The notes below the pieces were generated by a model, which saw only the letters and a list, made by a program, of their open reading frames with translations, made no database searches and had not been told where the DNA came from. This document shows, in pieces, positions 9,137 to 17,272 of a stretch of 64,000 nucleotides of DNA; the first letter of the stretch is position 1, and every line of letters starts with the position of its first letter. Location: the NCBI GenBank assembly GCA_017592775.1, contig JAGFNJ010000012.1:1-64000 (forward strand), read 5' to 3'. Origin of the DNA: Candidatus Accumulibacter conexus. GTDB lineage: Bacteria > Pseudomonadota > Gammaproteobacteria > Burkholderiales > Rhodocyclaceae. Both the position numbers and the translations under genes were made by a program.

Positions 9137-10939
9137 ATGCGAACTCATTATTGTGGACAGGTCGATGCACGGCTCATCGACCAGGAAGTCACCCTCTGTG
9201 GCTGGGCGCATCGACGTCGCGATCACGGCGGCGTGATCTTCGTTGACCTGCGTGACCGCGAAGGCATTGCCCAGGTCGTCTGCGATCCGGACCGGGCCGG
9301 CATGTTCCGCACCGCCGAATCCGTGCGCAACGAATTCTGCCTGCGTGTCCGGGGCCGTGTCCGTGCCCGGCCGCCGGGCACGGTGAATGCCAACATCCCG
9401 AGCGGCGAGATCGAGATCCTCTGCCACGAGATGGAGGTTCTCAACCCGTCGCTGACTCCGCCCTTCCAGCTCGACGAGGAGAACCTGTCGGAGAACACCC
9501 GCCTGCTGCACCGGGTCATCGACCTGCGGCGGCCGCAGATGCAGAAGAACATGCAGTTGCGCTACCGTACGGCGCGCGCCTTCCGGCGCTTCCTCGACGA
9601 TGCCGGTTTCATCGACATCGAGACGCCGATGCTGACCAGGAGCACACCCGAGGGCGCTCGTGACTACCTGGTGCCGTCACGCGTTCATCCCGGCCAGTTC
9701 TTCGCCTTGCCGCAGTCGCCGCAGCTCTTCAAGCAGCTGCTGATGGTCGCCGGTTTCGACCGCTACTACCAGATCACCAAGTGTTTCCGTGACGAGGATT
9801 TGCGTGCCGACCGGCAGCCGGAGTTCACCCAGGTCGACATCGAGACGTCCTTCATGGACGAGAGCGAGATCATCGCGCTGATGGAGGAGCTGATCCGCAC
9901 GGTGTTCGCCGAGGTCATGGCGGTGCAGCTGCCACGGCCGTTCCCGCGCCTCAGTCATGGCGAGGCGATGCGCCGCTATGGTTCCGACAAGCCGGATCTG
10001 CGAGTGACCCTTGAACTGGTCGAAGTGGCCGACGTGCTTAGGGACGTACCGTTCAAGGTCTTCGCCAGCGTCGCCAACAGTGAAGGTGGCCGCATCGCCG
10101 CACTGCGCGTCCCCGGCGGCGCCAGCCTGACGCGTGGCGAGATCGATGCCTACACCCAGTTCGTCGGCATCTACGGTGCCCGCGGTCTCGCCTACATCAA
10201 GGTCAACGATGTCACCCAGCTCAACGAGGCCGGCTTGCAGTCGCCGATCGTCAAGAATCTGCACGCGGCAGCGCTGCAGGCCATCATCGAGCGTACCGGC
10301 GCGGTTTCCGGCGATCTGATCTTCTTCGGCGCCGACCGGCGCAAGGTGGTCGACGATGCGCTCGGCGCGTTGCGGGTTCGCATCGGCCACGAGAAGGGTT
10401 TCGTGAACGGCAACCCCTGGGAGCCGGTGTGGATCGTCGACTTTCCGATGTTCGAGTTTGACGAGGAGGCGCGCCGCTGGAATGCCTGCCATCACCCGTT
10501 CACCAGCCCGAAGGAGGAGCACCTCGGGCTGCTCGCGAGCGACCCGGGGCGTTGCCTGGCCAAGGCCTACGACCTGGCGCTGAATGGCTCGGAACTCGGT
10601 GGGGGTTCGGTCAGGATTCACCGCGCCGCGGTCCAGGAGCAGGTCTTCAAGGCGCTCGGCATTGCCGACGACGAGGCGCAGTCGAAGTTCGGCTTCCTCC
10701 TCGACGCGCTCAAGTACGGTGCGCCACCGCACGGCGGTCTGGCGTTCGGACTCGACCGCATCGTCACGATGATGGCGGGTGCCGACTCGATTCGTGACGT
10801 CATTGCCTTTCCGAAAACGCAGCGGGCGCAGTGTCTGCTCACCGATGCACCGAGTGGTGTTGATGAAAGGCAGTTGCGGGAACTGCACATTCGCCTGCGT
10901 CAGAAGGTCGACACGCAGGTCGAGATCGGCAAGGGGTAG
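9137..10939 (+). CDS. aspS: Aspartyl-tRNA synthetase, likely non-discriminating
   Basis: A 600-residue class II aminoacyl-tRNA synthetase that attaches aspartate to tRNA. It has an N-terminal OB-fold anticodon-binding domain (1-105), class II motif 1 around [10 protein letters not shown], motif 2 with [18 protein letters not shown], a bacterial GAD insertion domain, and motif 3 ending GLAFGLDRI. The length is that of bacterial AspRS. In the anticodon domain, His30 and Gly81 occupy the positions where E. coli, a discriminating enzyme, has Leu and Lys. The corresponding His/Gly pair marks non-discriminating enzymes that also charge tRNA-Asn. It lies 13 nt after DUF502 and 6 nt before the RNase gene. 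Confidence 0.95.
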   Translation: MRTHYCGQVDARLIDQEVTLCGWAHRRRDHGGVIFVDLRDREGIAQVVCDPDRAGMFRTAESVRNEFCLRVRGRVRARPPGTVNANIPSGEIEILCHEMEVLNPSLTPPFQLDEENLSENTRLLHRVIDLRRPQMQKNMQLRYRTARAFRRFLDDAGFIDIETPMLTRSTPEGARDYLVPSRVHPGQFFALPQSPQLFKQLLMVAGFDRYYQITKCFRDEDLRADRQPEFTQVDIETSFMDESEIIALMEELIRTVFAEVMAVQLPRPFPRLSHGEAMRRYGSDKPDLRVTLELVEVADVLRDVPFKVFASVANSEGGRIAALRVPGGASLTRGEIDAYTQFVGIYGARGLAYIKVNDVTQLNEAGLQSPIVKNLHAAALQAIIERTGAVSGDLIFFGADRRKVVDDALGALRVRIGHEKGFVNGNPWEPVWIVDFPMFEFDEEARRWNACHHPFTSPKEEHLGLLASDPGRCLAKAYDLALNGSELGGGSVRIHRAAVQEQVFKALGIADDEAQSKFGFLLDALKYGAPPHGGLAFGLDRIVTMMAGADSIRDVIAFPKTQRAQCLLTDAPSGVDERQLRELHIRLRQKVDTQVEIGKG

Positions 10940-10945
10940 GCGCCG

Positions 10946-11347
10946 ATGACGAAGATCCTGGCCGTCGTCCGGCTGCTCGTGTTGGCGATCGTCGGCTGTT
11001 GCCTTGCCGGGTCGGCGGCGGCGCGCGAGAGTCGCGAGATCGGCAGCATTGCGCTTGGCGAACTGCCGCCGGAGGCCGTGCACACCCTGCGGCTGATCCG
11101 CCAGGGCGGGCCATTCCCCTATCCGCACAAGGATGGCAGCGTTTTCGGCAACTTCGAGAAGCGGCTGCCACTGCAGCCACGGGGCTACTATCGCGAGTAC
11201 ACGGTGCCGACGCCGGGCCGGCGTGACCGCGGACCTCGCCGCATCGTTGCCGGCAGTGGCCGCGGTGGCGACGTCGCCCGTTCCGGCGAGTACTACTATA
11301 CTGCCGACCACTATCTCAGCTTCCGCAGGATACGGGAACAGCCATGA
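10946..11347 (+). CDS. Secreted barnase/RNase Sa-type ribonuclease
   Basis: A 133-residue secreted guanyl-specific ribonuclease of the microbial N1/T1 family. Residues 1-26 form a signal peptide (positively charged start, hydrophobic LLVLAIVGCCLAG core, SAAA cleavage region). The mature part carries the family's catalytic triad: Glu84 (YREYTV), Arg98/Arg99 (GPRRIVAG) and His122 (ADHYLSF). The size matches RNase Sa. Its stop overlaps the start of a barstar homologue by 4 nt, so enzyme and inhibitor are translated together. Like barnase, it would cleave RNA outside the cytoplasm for phosphate or nucleotide scavenging or as a weapon. Confidence 0.88.
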   Translation: MTKILAVVRLLVLAIVGCCLAGSAAARESREIGSIALGELPPEAVHTLRLIRQGGPFPYPHKDGSVFGNFEKRLPLQPRGYYREYTVPTPGRRDRGPRRIVAGSGRGGDVARSGEYYYTADHYLSFRRIREQP

Positions 11348-11787
11348 TCCCCGACCAGTTGCTCGCCACTCTCGAAGACGCGAATGCGGGCGGCGTCTTC
11401 CACTTGCCCGCGCATTGCCGCGAGGCGGTCAGGAGAGCTGCCGCCGAAGTTGGTTTTGCCTGCTTCGATGTCAGTCTTGCCGGCTGTTCGCACCTCGACG
11501 AGGTACTTGCCAGGCTCGGCAACGATCTCGACTTTCCGGGCTGGTATGGACACAACCTCGACGCACTCAAGGATTGCCTGACCGATCTTTCCTGGGCGAC
11601 AGCCGCCGGCTATGTGCTCATCATCGACCATGGCGAGGGATTCCGCGCGCAGGAGCCGGCAGCCTTTGCCCTCCTCGCGGAAGTCTTCGCCGAGGCCATC
11701 GCCGAATGGCGGGCGCAGGGATGTCCGATGTGGATCCTCCTCGACCTGCAGGCACCCGGTCTGGCCACCCTTGCCGCGACTGAATGA
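11344..11787 (+). CDS. Barstar-family ribonuclease inhibitor
   Basis: A 147-residue cytoplasmic protein with a C-terminal barstar fold. The diagnostic stretch FPGWYGHNLDALKDCLTDLSW (about 61-81) contains the helix and the acidic residues that plug the active site of barnase-type enzymes. It is encoded immediately after the RNase with a 4-nt overlap and just before nudB, also overlapping by 4 nt. The pairing indicates it protects the cell from the RNase during synthesis. About 40 N-terminal residues precede the barstar core and may be a family-specific extension. Confidence 0.88.
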   Translation: MIPDQLLATLEDANAGGVFHLPAHCREAVRRAAAEVGFACFDVSLAGCSHLDEVLARLGNDLDFPGWYGHNLDALKDCLTDLSWATAAGYVLIIDHGEGFRAQEPAAFALLAEVFAEAIAEWRAQGCPMWILLDLQAPGLATLAATE

Positions 11788-12239
11788 GCCGCTACAAGCG
11801 GCCGGTTTCGGTGCTGGTCGTGATTCACACCGCCGATCTGCAGGTTCTGCTGCTCGAGCGGGCCGCTCACTCCGGATACTGGCAGTCGGTAACCGGCAGT
11901 CAGGAAGCTGGCGAGGAACTCCTGGCGACCGCGGTGCGCGAGCTGGGCGAGGAGACGGGGATTGCCGCGGCGGCCGCCGATCTCTGCGACTGGCAACTGA
12001 GCAACCGCTACGAGATCTTCGCCGAATGGCGGCACCGCTACGCGCCCGGGGTGCGCTACAACACCGAGCACGTCTTCTCGCTGCAGATGGCGGAAGCAGT
12101 GCCCGTCACCCTGGCAGCCGGCGAGCATCTGGCGTACTGCTGGCTGCCGTGGCGCGAGGCGGCAGAGCGGTGCTTTTCCTGGAGCAATCGCGAGGCGATC
12201 CTCATGCTGCCGGAGCGGCGGGCCGGGCTGACGCCCTGA
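11784..12239 (+). CDS. nudB: Dihydroneopterin triphosphate pyrophosphatase (Nudix)
   Basis: A 151-residue Nudix hydrolase that removes pyrophosphate from dihydroneopterin triphosphate in folate synthesis and can also act on dATP. The Nudix box GSQEAGEELLATAVRELGEETGI (about 39-61) is intact, and the preceding SGYWQSVTGS and following EHVFSL segments match NudB. It is the last gene of the aspS-RNase-barstar-nudB run. Its 3' end overlaps the 3' end of the Cys-rich CWC gene on the opposite strand by 38 nt. Confidence 0.88.
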   Translation: MSRYKRPVSVLVVIHTADLQVLLLERAAHSGYWQSVTGSQEAGEELLATAVRELGEETGIAAAAADLCDWQLSNRYEIFAEWRHRYAPGVRYNTEHVFSLQMAEAVPVTLAAGEHLAYCWLPWREAAERCFSWSNREAILMLPERRAGLTP

Positions 12240-12417
12240 GCCGCTCTTCCAGGCAACTCCGGCAGTAACACCCCGACCCGGGCGCCGCGGCCTCGGCCAG
12301 AGGGGGTAGCTGAAAACACCAGCAATCAGCTCCCGGTGCGGCCATCATCCCGCACGTGAAGGGAGCGCCGCAGCGCGCGCAGCGCGCTTCGTCGCTGTGC
12401 AGACCCGGTTCTGGCAT
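12202..12417 (-). CDS. Cysteine-rich CWC-type small protein
   Basis: A 71-residue protein with eight cysteines arranged as CxxC, a single C, CxC, and CxCxxC: CARCGAPFTC, CWCF, CYCRSCL. This matches the cysteine-rich CWC family, small proteins thought to bind zinc or another metal. The ATG at 12417 lies 8 nt after the stop of the HvfC-like gene upstream on this strand, so it is the last gene of the bufferin operon. A role in metal handling is suggested by position only. Confidence 0.7.
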   Translation of the reverse strand: MPEPGLHSDEARCARCGAPFTCGMMAAPGADCWCFQLPPLAEAAAPGSGCYCRSCLEERLRASARPAAPAA

Positions 12418-12424
12418 CGCCGGC

Positions 12425-13198
12425 TCAATCACGCGCCAGCAGTCCGTCGGCAATCCAGCTCTGCAGGAAGCCGGCGGCGGTGGCCGCCGGTTCGGCATCA
12501 CCCGAGTCGGCGATCAGGTCGCAGCATGCCGCGAACGAGGCACCCGTCGACAGGGCTTCGAGAACGCTGGCTTCGAGCGCGGGCGCCGATCGCCAGCGGC
12601 ATTCGAGCTGCGGGCGCCAGACGAGGAGCACATGTGGCAGAAACTGCGGCTCGTCGCAGCTGGCGAGGGGGTCGGCATCGAGCGACTTCCAGGTCGGCTC
12701 GACCTGCCAGTCCAGCCGCAGCATCTGCAACGACGGCAGGAGTCCGAAACGGCGCTGTGGCCAGTCTTCCGCACGCAGTGTCGCGAGGTCGGTGACGCAG
12801 AGTGCTTCGGCGTCGGCGGCGTCGAAGGCGGCGCGCGTTGCCCAGTCCATGCGGGCCAGGTCGACCAGCGACGGATGCGCCAGATGTTCGGGCGAACAGG
12901 CGAGGAAGTCGGCCAGGCAGTCACCGACCCAGCGAATCGAGCGGAAGTGGGACGGTCTCCGGGCAATGTAGGCGTCTGCGAGAGCAGCAAAGGCGTCATC
13001 GCCGATGGCACGCAGCAGGACCGGGTAGTTGTCCTGCAGAGCTGCAGTCAGTCGCGCGCGGTAGGCTTGCAGGTAGATGCCGAAGCCGCCGCTGCTGCCG
13101 GAGCCTTCAGCGGCGAAGAGGCCCGGCAGCGGATTCCCGTCTAGAATCGCTTGCTGGCAGCGCTGCTGCAATTCGACGAGTGTGCCAGCGGCGCTCAT
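12425..13198 (-). CDS. bufC: MNIO partner protein, HvfC/BufC-like (DUF2063)
   Basis: A 257-residue protein whose N-terminal 100 residues ([49 protein letters not shown]) match the DUF2063 putative DNA-binding domain. In RiPP systems this protein is the obligate partner of DUF692 oxidative enzymes and is thought to recognise the precursor peptide. Its start overlaps the stop of the DUF692 gene by 4 nt, showing strong coupling. Annotation transfers often call it DNA-binding, but partner-protein function is the better-supported reading in this context. Confidence 0.85.
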   Translation of the reverse strand: MSAAGTLVELQQRCQQAILDGNPLPGLFAAEGSGSSGGFGIYLQAYRARLTAALQDNYPVLLRAIGDDAFAALADAYIARRPSHFRSIRWVGDCLADFLACSPEHLAHPSLVDLARMDWATRAAFDAADAEALCVTDLATLRAEDWPQRRFGLLPSLQMLRLDWQVEPTWKSLDADPLASCDEPQFLPHVLLVWRPQLECRWRSAPALEASVLEALSTGASFAACCDLIADSGDAEPAATAAGFLQSWIADGLLARD

Positions 13199-14034
13199 GC
13201 AGCCCGTCTGGCATCGCCGGCAGCGGTGCGGGCGATGCTGCGAGCCGTGTCGAGTTCGGCGAGCAGCAACTCGAGCGGCGGGATGTCGTCGTCACGCTCG
13301 ATCATCGCCGGCAGCGGACCCAGCCGGTTGACGGTGTAGGCGTAGAGATCCCACACGGCATCGCAGACCGGGTGATCGTGCGTGTCGATCAGGTACGTAC
13401 CGTGGTCCTCGTGGCCGGCGAGGTGGATCTGGCGGACTGCCGCTGCCGGCATGGCGTCGATGAAGGCGTGCGCGACGAAGCCATGATTGACGCTGCTGAC
13501 GTAGACGTTGTTCACGTCGAGCAGCAACCCGCAACCACTCCGCCTGACCAGTTCGGCGATGAACTCCCATTCGCTCATCTCGTCCGCGCGGTAGCGGACG
13601 TAGCTGGAGACGTTCTCGAGCACCAGTGGCCGCCCGAGCATCTCCTGCACCTGTTGCACACGCGGCACGAGGTGCCGCAGGCAGGCCTCGGTGTAGGGCA
13701 GGGGCAGCAGGTCGTGCAGGTTGAGTGAAGACGTGCCGGTCCAGCACAGATGATCGGATACCCAGGCCGGCTGAATCCGCTCGGCGAGACAGCGCAACTG
13801 CTGCAGGTACGCGTGGTCGAGGGGATCGCTGCCGCCGATCGACAGCGACACGCCATGCATCACCATCGGATAGTCACGGCGGATGCGGTCGAGATGGTAA
13901 AGCGGCTTGCCGCCGGCTACCAGATAGTTCTCGGATATGACCTCGAGCCAGTCCACCGGCTGCGGGGCAGCGATGAAATCGCCGTAGTGCTCGCTGCGCA
14001 GGCCAATTCCGAAGCCGCTGACAGGTTCTTGCAT
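13195..14034 (-). CDS. bufB: Multinuclear non-haem iron oxidase, HvfB/BufB-like (DUF692)
   Basis: A 279-residue TIM-barrel enzyme of the DUF692/MNIO family. In related systems these iron enzymes convert cysteines of a precursor peptide into thiooxazoles or other heterocycles, often for copper or other metal binding. Visible signatures include [14 protein letters not shown] at the N-terminus, [38 protein letters not shown] and HLAGHED. These supply the His, Asp and Glu ligands of the metal cluster. The 86-residue precursor is encoded 67 nt upstream and the partner protein overlaps downstream. Confidence 0.9.
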   Translation of the reverse strand: MQEPVSGFGIGLRSEHYGDFIAAPQPVDWLEVISENYLVAGGKPLYHLDRIRRDYPMVMHGVSLSIGGSDPLDHAYLQQLRCLAERIQPAWVSDHLCWTGTSSLNLHDLLPLPYTEACLRHLVPRVQQVQEMLGRPLVLENVSSYVRYRADEMSEWEFIAELVRRSGCGLLLDVNNVYVSSVNHGFVAHAFIDAMPAAAVRQIHLAGHEDHGTYLIDTHDHPVCDAVWDLYAYTVNRLGPLPAMIERDDDIPPLELLLAELDTARSIARTAAGDARRAA

Positions 14035-14061
14035 CAGACATCCTTGGGCCGAATTCCAGGA

Positions 14062-14086
14062 GCCGCCGGCGCTGCGCGCCGGCGGC
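14062..14086 (-). promoter_or_regulatory. 11-bp perfect hairpin between bufA and bufB
   Basis: GCCGCCGGCGC (14062-14072) and GCGCCGGCGGC (14076-14086) pair perfectly around a 3-nt loop. It lies in the 67-nt gap between precursor and enzyme genes, with no T tract. It probably attenuates read-through or protects the upstream mRNA, giving more precursor than enzyme. Confidence 0.5.
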
Positions 14087-14101
14087 CGCCTCGTGTGACG
14101 G

Positions 14102-14362
14102 TTACTTGACCACCTTGCCGCCGGCGTCGGTGCATTCCTTGGCGCTGCCCTTGGTCACCCAGCCCTGGCCCTTGCAGGAATTCGCCCCCTTGCACTCGCT
14201 CTTGGCGGTCTTGCACTCCGAGGACCCCTTGCAGGAGTTCACCCCGGCACAGCGGACTGTCGCCGCATCGGCGGCGTAGACGGTTGGCGCCACCAGTGTA
14301 CCTGCGGCAAAGAGGGCCGCGGCGGCGGCGGCGATGGCGACACCAGACTTTTGATTCGACAT
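14102..14362 (-). CDS. bufA: Bufferin-type RiPP precursor (BufA/DUF2282-like)
   Basis: An 86-residue secreted precursor peptide. Residues 1-30 are a signal peptide with an Ala-rich core and VYA cleavage site. The mature part has six cysteines (38, 44, 50, 57, 63, 77) within the repeats [21 protein letters not shown] and KECTDAGG, which match BufA/DUF2282 precursors. In characterised members some cysteines are modified by the adjacent DUF692 enzyme and the product sequesters copper in the periplasm. A good ribosome binding site (GAAGGAGAA) precedes the ATG. An ECF-type promoter candidate lies about 70 nt upstream. Often annotated simply as an integral membrane or low-complexity protein. Confidence 0.85.
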   Translation of the reverse strand: MSNQKSGVAIAAAAAALFAAGTLVAPTVYAADAATVRCAGVNSCKGSSECKTAKSECKGANSCKGQGWVTKGSAKECTDAGGKVVK

Positions 14363-14429
14363 GTATTTCTCCTTCTCGTGGATGGGGTGGGTCAGACCTG
14401 GCCCTGCTGCAACCGCCTGCCTGACAGCG

Positions 14430-14460
14430 TTTAGACGCTGGAATCGGGAAATTACTTACA
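14430..14460 (-). promoter_or_regulatory. Candidate ECF-sigma promoter of the bufferin operon
   Basis: Reading on the minus strand, TGTAAGTAAT (-35 region, 14451-14460) and CGTCTAAA (-10 region, 14430-14437) are separated by 17 nt measured from GTAAG. GTAA and CGTC-type boxes are typical of extracytoplasmic-function sigma factors, which control bufferin operons elsewhere. No ECF sigma gene is in the window. Confidence 0.4.
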
Positions 14461-14622
14461 TCGCGCGCAAGTTTTTTTTGCGCCGACGGCGAGTACCCAC
14501 CCGAGGGGCTGTGCGGGTCAGCGGCGTCCCGGCGTCAGCCCGCCAAGGCGACCGCCGCTGCCGGGTGACGGAACTGCCTGCCCAAGCCGGCTCTCAACAC
14601 ACGGCGCGAACCTTTCGTGCGA

Positions 14623-14649
14623 TTAGCACTCTCATGCCGCGAGTGCTAG
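14623..14649 (+). promoter_or_regulatory. CIRCE operator (HrcA site) of rpoH
   Basis: TTAGCACTC (14623-14631), a 9-nt spacer, then GAGTGCTAG (14641-14649). Seventeen of eighteen arm bases match the CIRCE consensus, with the exact spacer length. The element overlaps a probable promoter whose -10 box is TAGAAT at 14647-14652, so bound HrcA would block transcription. Confidence 0.88.
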
Positions 14650-14687
14650 AATGAGCATGTGGCAAGCTTGCAGGAGGAATGATCCAT

Positions 14688-15551
<864 letters not shown>

Positions 15552-15568
15552 GCCCGCCAGAGGCGGGC
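15552..15568 (+). terminator. Hairpin after rpoH
   Basis: GCCCGCC (15552-15558), loop AGA, GGCGGGC (15562-15568), directly after the rpoH stop codon. No T run follows. Confidence 0.5.
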
Positions 15569-15662
15569 GCCTATCGCTGCCCGCCGCGTTCTCCTGTCAG
15601 CGGCGGCTCATGCCGCAGTCTTCACAACCTCTCAGGCCGCCGCTGCTTTCACCGCCGCGCAG

Positions 15663-16322
15663 CTAGTTGCCGCGCGTTGCTGCATACTCGGCGACGGCGG
15701 TGATGTCGGCATCGCTGAGACGGGCCGTGATGTCGCGCATGACCTTGGCTTCGTCATTGTTGCGGCTGCCGTCCTTGTACGCCTTGAGTTGTTTCTCGAG
15801 GTAGTTTGCATGCTGGCCGCCGATCGCCGGCGCCAGGACGGTCGGAACCTTGCTCATCAGCTTGCCCCAGTCCCGGTTGCCCTCACCCGATCGGCCGTGG
15901 CAGCCGATGCAAGCCGGAACCACCTGCGGCCGGCCCTTGCCCTTGAAGAAGATCTGTTCTCCCTTGGCCAGCAGATCCTTGTCGCTGACCTCGTTGGCCG
16001 TCATCTTCTGTTTGGCGAAGTAGGCGGCGATGTCGGCCAAGTCGGCCTCGGCGACGGCCTGGGCCTGCGGGGACATCTGCTCGTTCTTGCGCCGTCCGGA
16101 CTTGAAGTCGTGCACTTGCTTGATGACATACTCGGGCAACTGGCCAGCCAGTTTCGGCCACGGATCGGCCGGCGCCGGCAGCGCGATGCTGTTGCCGTCG
16201 GGGCCGTGGCAGGCGGCGCAGACTTCCGCCTTGGCCTGACCGAGTTCAGCGTTTCCTGCGGCGAGCGCGGCACCGGTGACCCCGAGAAACGCCATTCCCA
16301 GCATGGACGCGGTCTTGAACAT
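15663..16322 (-). CDS. Dihaem cytochrome c4
   Basis: A 219-residue periplasmic electron carrier. Residues 1-21 form a signal peptide (MFKTASMLGMAFLGVTGAALA). Two class I cytochrome c domains follow, each with a CxxCH haem site: CAACH in the first half and CIGCH in the second, with distal methionines expected near EQMSPQ and EAKVMRD. Cytochrome c4 normally feeds electrons to terminal oxidases, and this gene is divergent from the cytochrome oxidase cluster. The ATG at 16322 is chosen because the signal peptide begins there. Confidence 0.92.
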   Translation of the reverse strand: MFKTASMLGMAFLGVTGAALAAGNAELGQAKAEVCAACHGPDGNSIALPAPADPWPKLAGQLPEYVIKQVHDFKSGRRKNEQMSPQAQAVAEADLADIAAYFAKQKMTANEVSDKDLLAKGEQIFFKGKGRPQVVPACIGCHGRSGEGNRDWGKLMSKVPTVLAPAIGGQHANYLEKQLKAYKDGSRNNDEAKVMRDITARLSDADITAVAEYAATRGN

Positions 16323-16359
16323 GTTCCTTCCTTCCTCCCCAGGGGGCAAAAACCAGACT

Positions 16360-16388
16360 TTGCACGACGCCGTACATTCTGTCATAAT
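16360..16388 (+). promoter_or_regulatory. Promoter of the cytochrome oxidase cluster
   Basis: TTGCAC at 16360-16365 and CATAAT at 16383-16388 with a 17-nt spacer, about 110 nt before coxC. Confidence 0.5.
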
Positions 16389-16393
16389 TCCGC

Positions 16394-16404
16394 GACAAAT
16401 TGTC
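16394..16404. promoter_or_regulatory. Palindrome at the predicted coxC transcription start
   Basis: GACAAATTGTC is a perfect 11-bp palindrome lying 6-16 nt after the -10 box, at the expected transcription start of coxC and in front of cytochrome c4. A possible repressor site; the binding protein is unknown. Confidence 0.35.
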
Positions 16405-16498
16405 ACAGGCCGGGCATTATGCAGAGTCGCCGCCTGGCTGGCAACCGGGCCCGCCAAGGGCCCGCCGTCAAACAAGGACCACGAAGGGAGGATTCGCG

Positions 16499-17272
16499 AT
16501 GTCCCAGCACGACGCTGCCCACCACCATGCCGGCCACGCCCACGCTCACGCCCACTGGGACTACAGCATCTGGCCGGCGATCATCAGCATCGGCGTCCTC
16601 GCCTGGAGCCTGGCCTTCTGCTTCCAGTTCGTCTATCACATGCCCTTTGCGGCGCTGATCGCCTTTGGCCTGGGCGTGCCGATGATCCTCGGCGGCGTCG
16701 CCGGCTGGACCAACGAGGCGATCGGCAAGGGTGAGGGCCTATCGTATGGCGCGATGGGCTGGTTCATCCTCGCCGAGGCGATGATCTTCGCCACCTTCTT
16801 CGTCTACTACTGGTTCATGCGCCTCTCGTCCCCTTCCTGGCCACCGGAAGGGACGCCGACGTTGCCGATCGTCTACCCGCTGGTGATGACCGTGATCCTT
16901 GTTTCCTCATCATTCACGATCCACATGGCGGAAGAGGAGGCGATGCATCGCGGCGACCAGGGAACCGTCCTCAAGTGGTTGCTGCTGACCATGCTGCTCG
17001 GCTTCACCTTCCTCGGCATGTCGATCTACGAGTGGGGCCACCTGATCAAGGAAGGGTTCACCATTTCGAGCAGCAGCTTCGGAACGACCTTCTACTCGAT
17101 CACCGGACTGCACGCTTCGCACGTCATCGTCGGCTTGGCGATCTTCACCGCCGGGCTCTTTCCTGCCCTGAAGGGCACCATTCCGGCGGGGTTCTGGCGG
17201 CCAGCCAGCCTCTACTGGCATTTCGTGGACATCATTTGGTTCTTCGTCGTCTCGCAGGTCTATTTCTGGTAG
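16499..17272 (+). CDS. coxC: Cytochrome c oxidase subunit III
   Basis: A 257-residue membrane subunit of an aa3-type haem-copper oxidase. After a His-rich N-terminus (HHHAGHAHAHAHWD) there are about six or seven hydrophobic helices. The segments GWFILAEAMIFATFFVYYWFM, TVLKWLLLTMLLGFTFLGMSIYEW and TGLHASHVIVGLAIF are characteristic of subunit III, with the conserved Glu in the ILAEAM helix and the HxxHV motif. The ATG at 16499 follows GGGAGG. Subunit III is placed first in the cluster, which is uncommon: in many betaproteobacteria it follows subunits II and I. Confidence 0.92.
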   Translation: MSQHDAAHHHAGHAHAHAHWDYSIWPAIISIGVLAWSLAFCFQFVYHMPFAALIAFGLGVPMILGGVAGWTNEAIGKGEGLSYGAMGWFILAEAMIFATFFVYYWFMRLSSPSWPPEGTPTLPIVYPLVMTVILVSSSFTIHMAEEEAMHRGDQGTVLKWLLLTMLLGFTFLGMSIYEWGHLIKEGFTISSSSFGTTFYSITGLHASHVIVGLAIFTAGLFPALKGTIPAGFWRPASLYWHFVDIIWFFVVSQVYFW

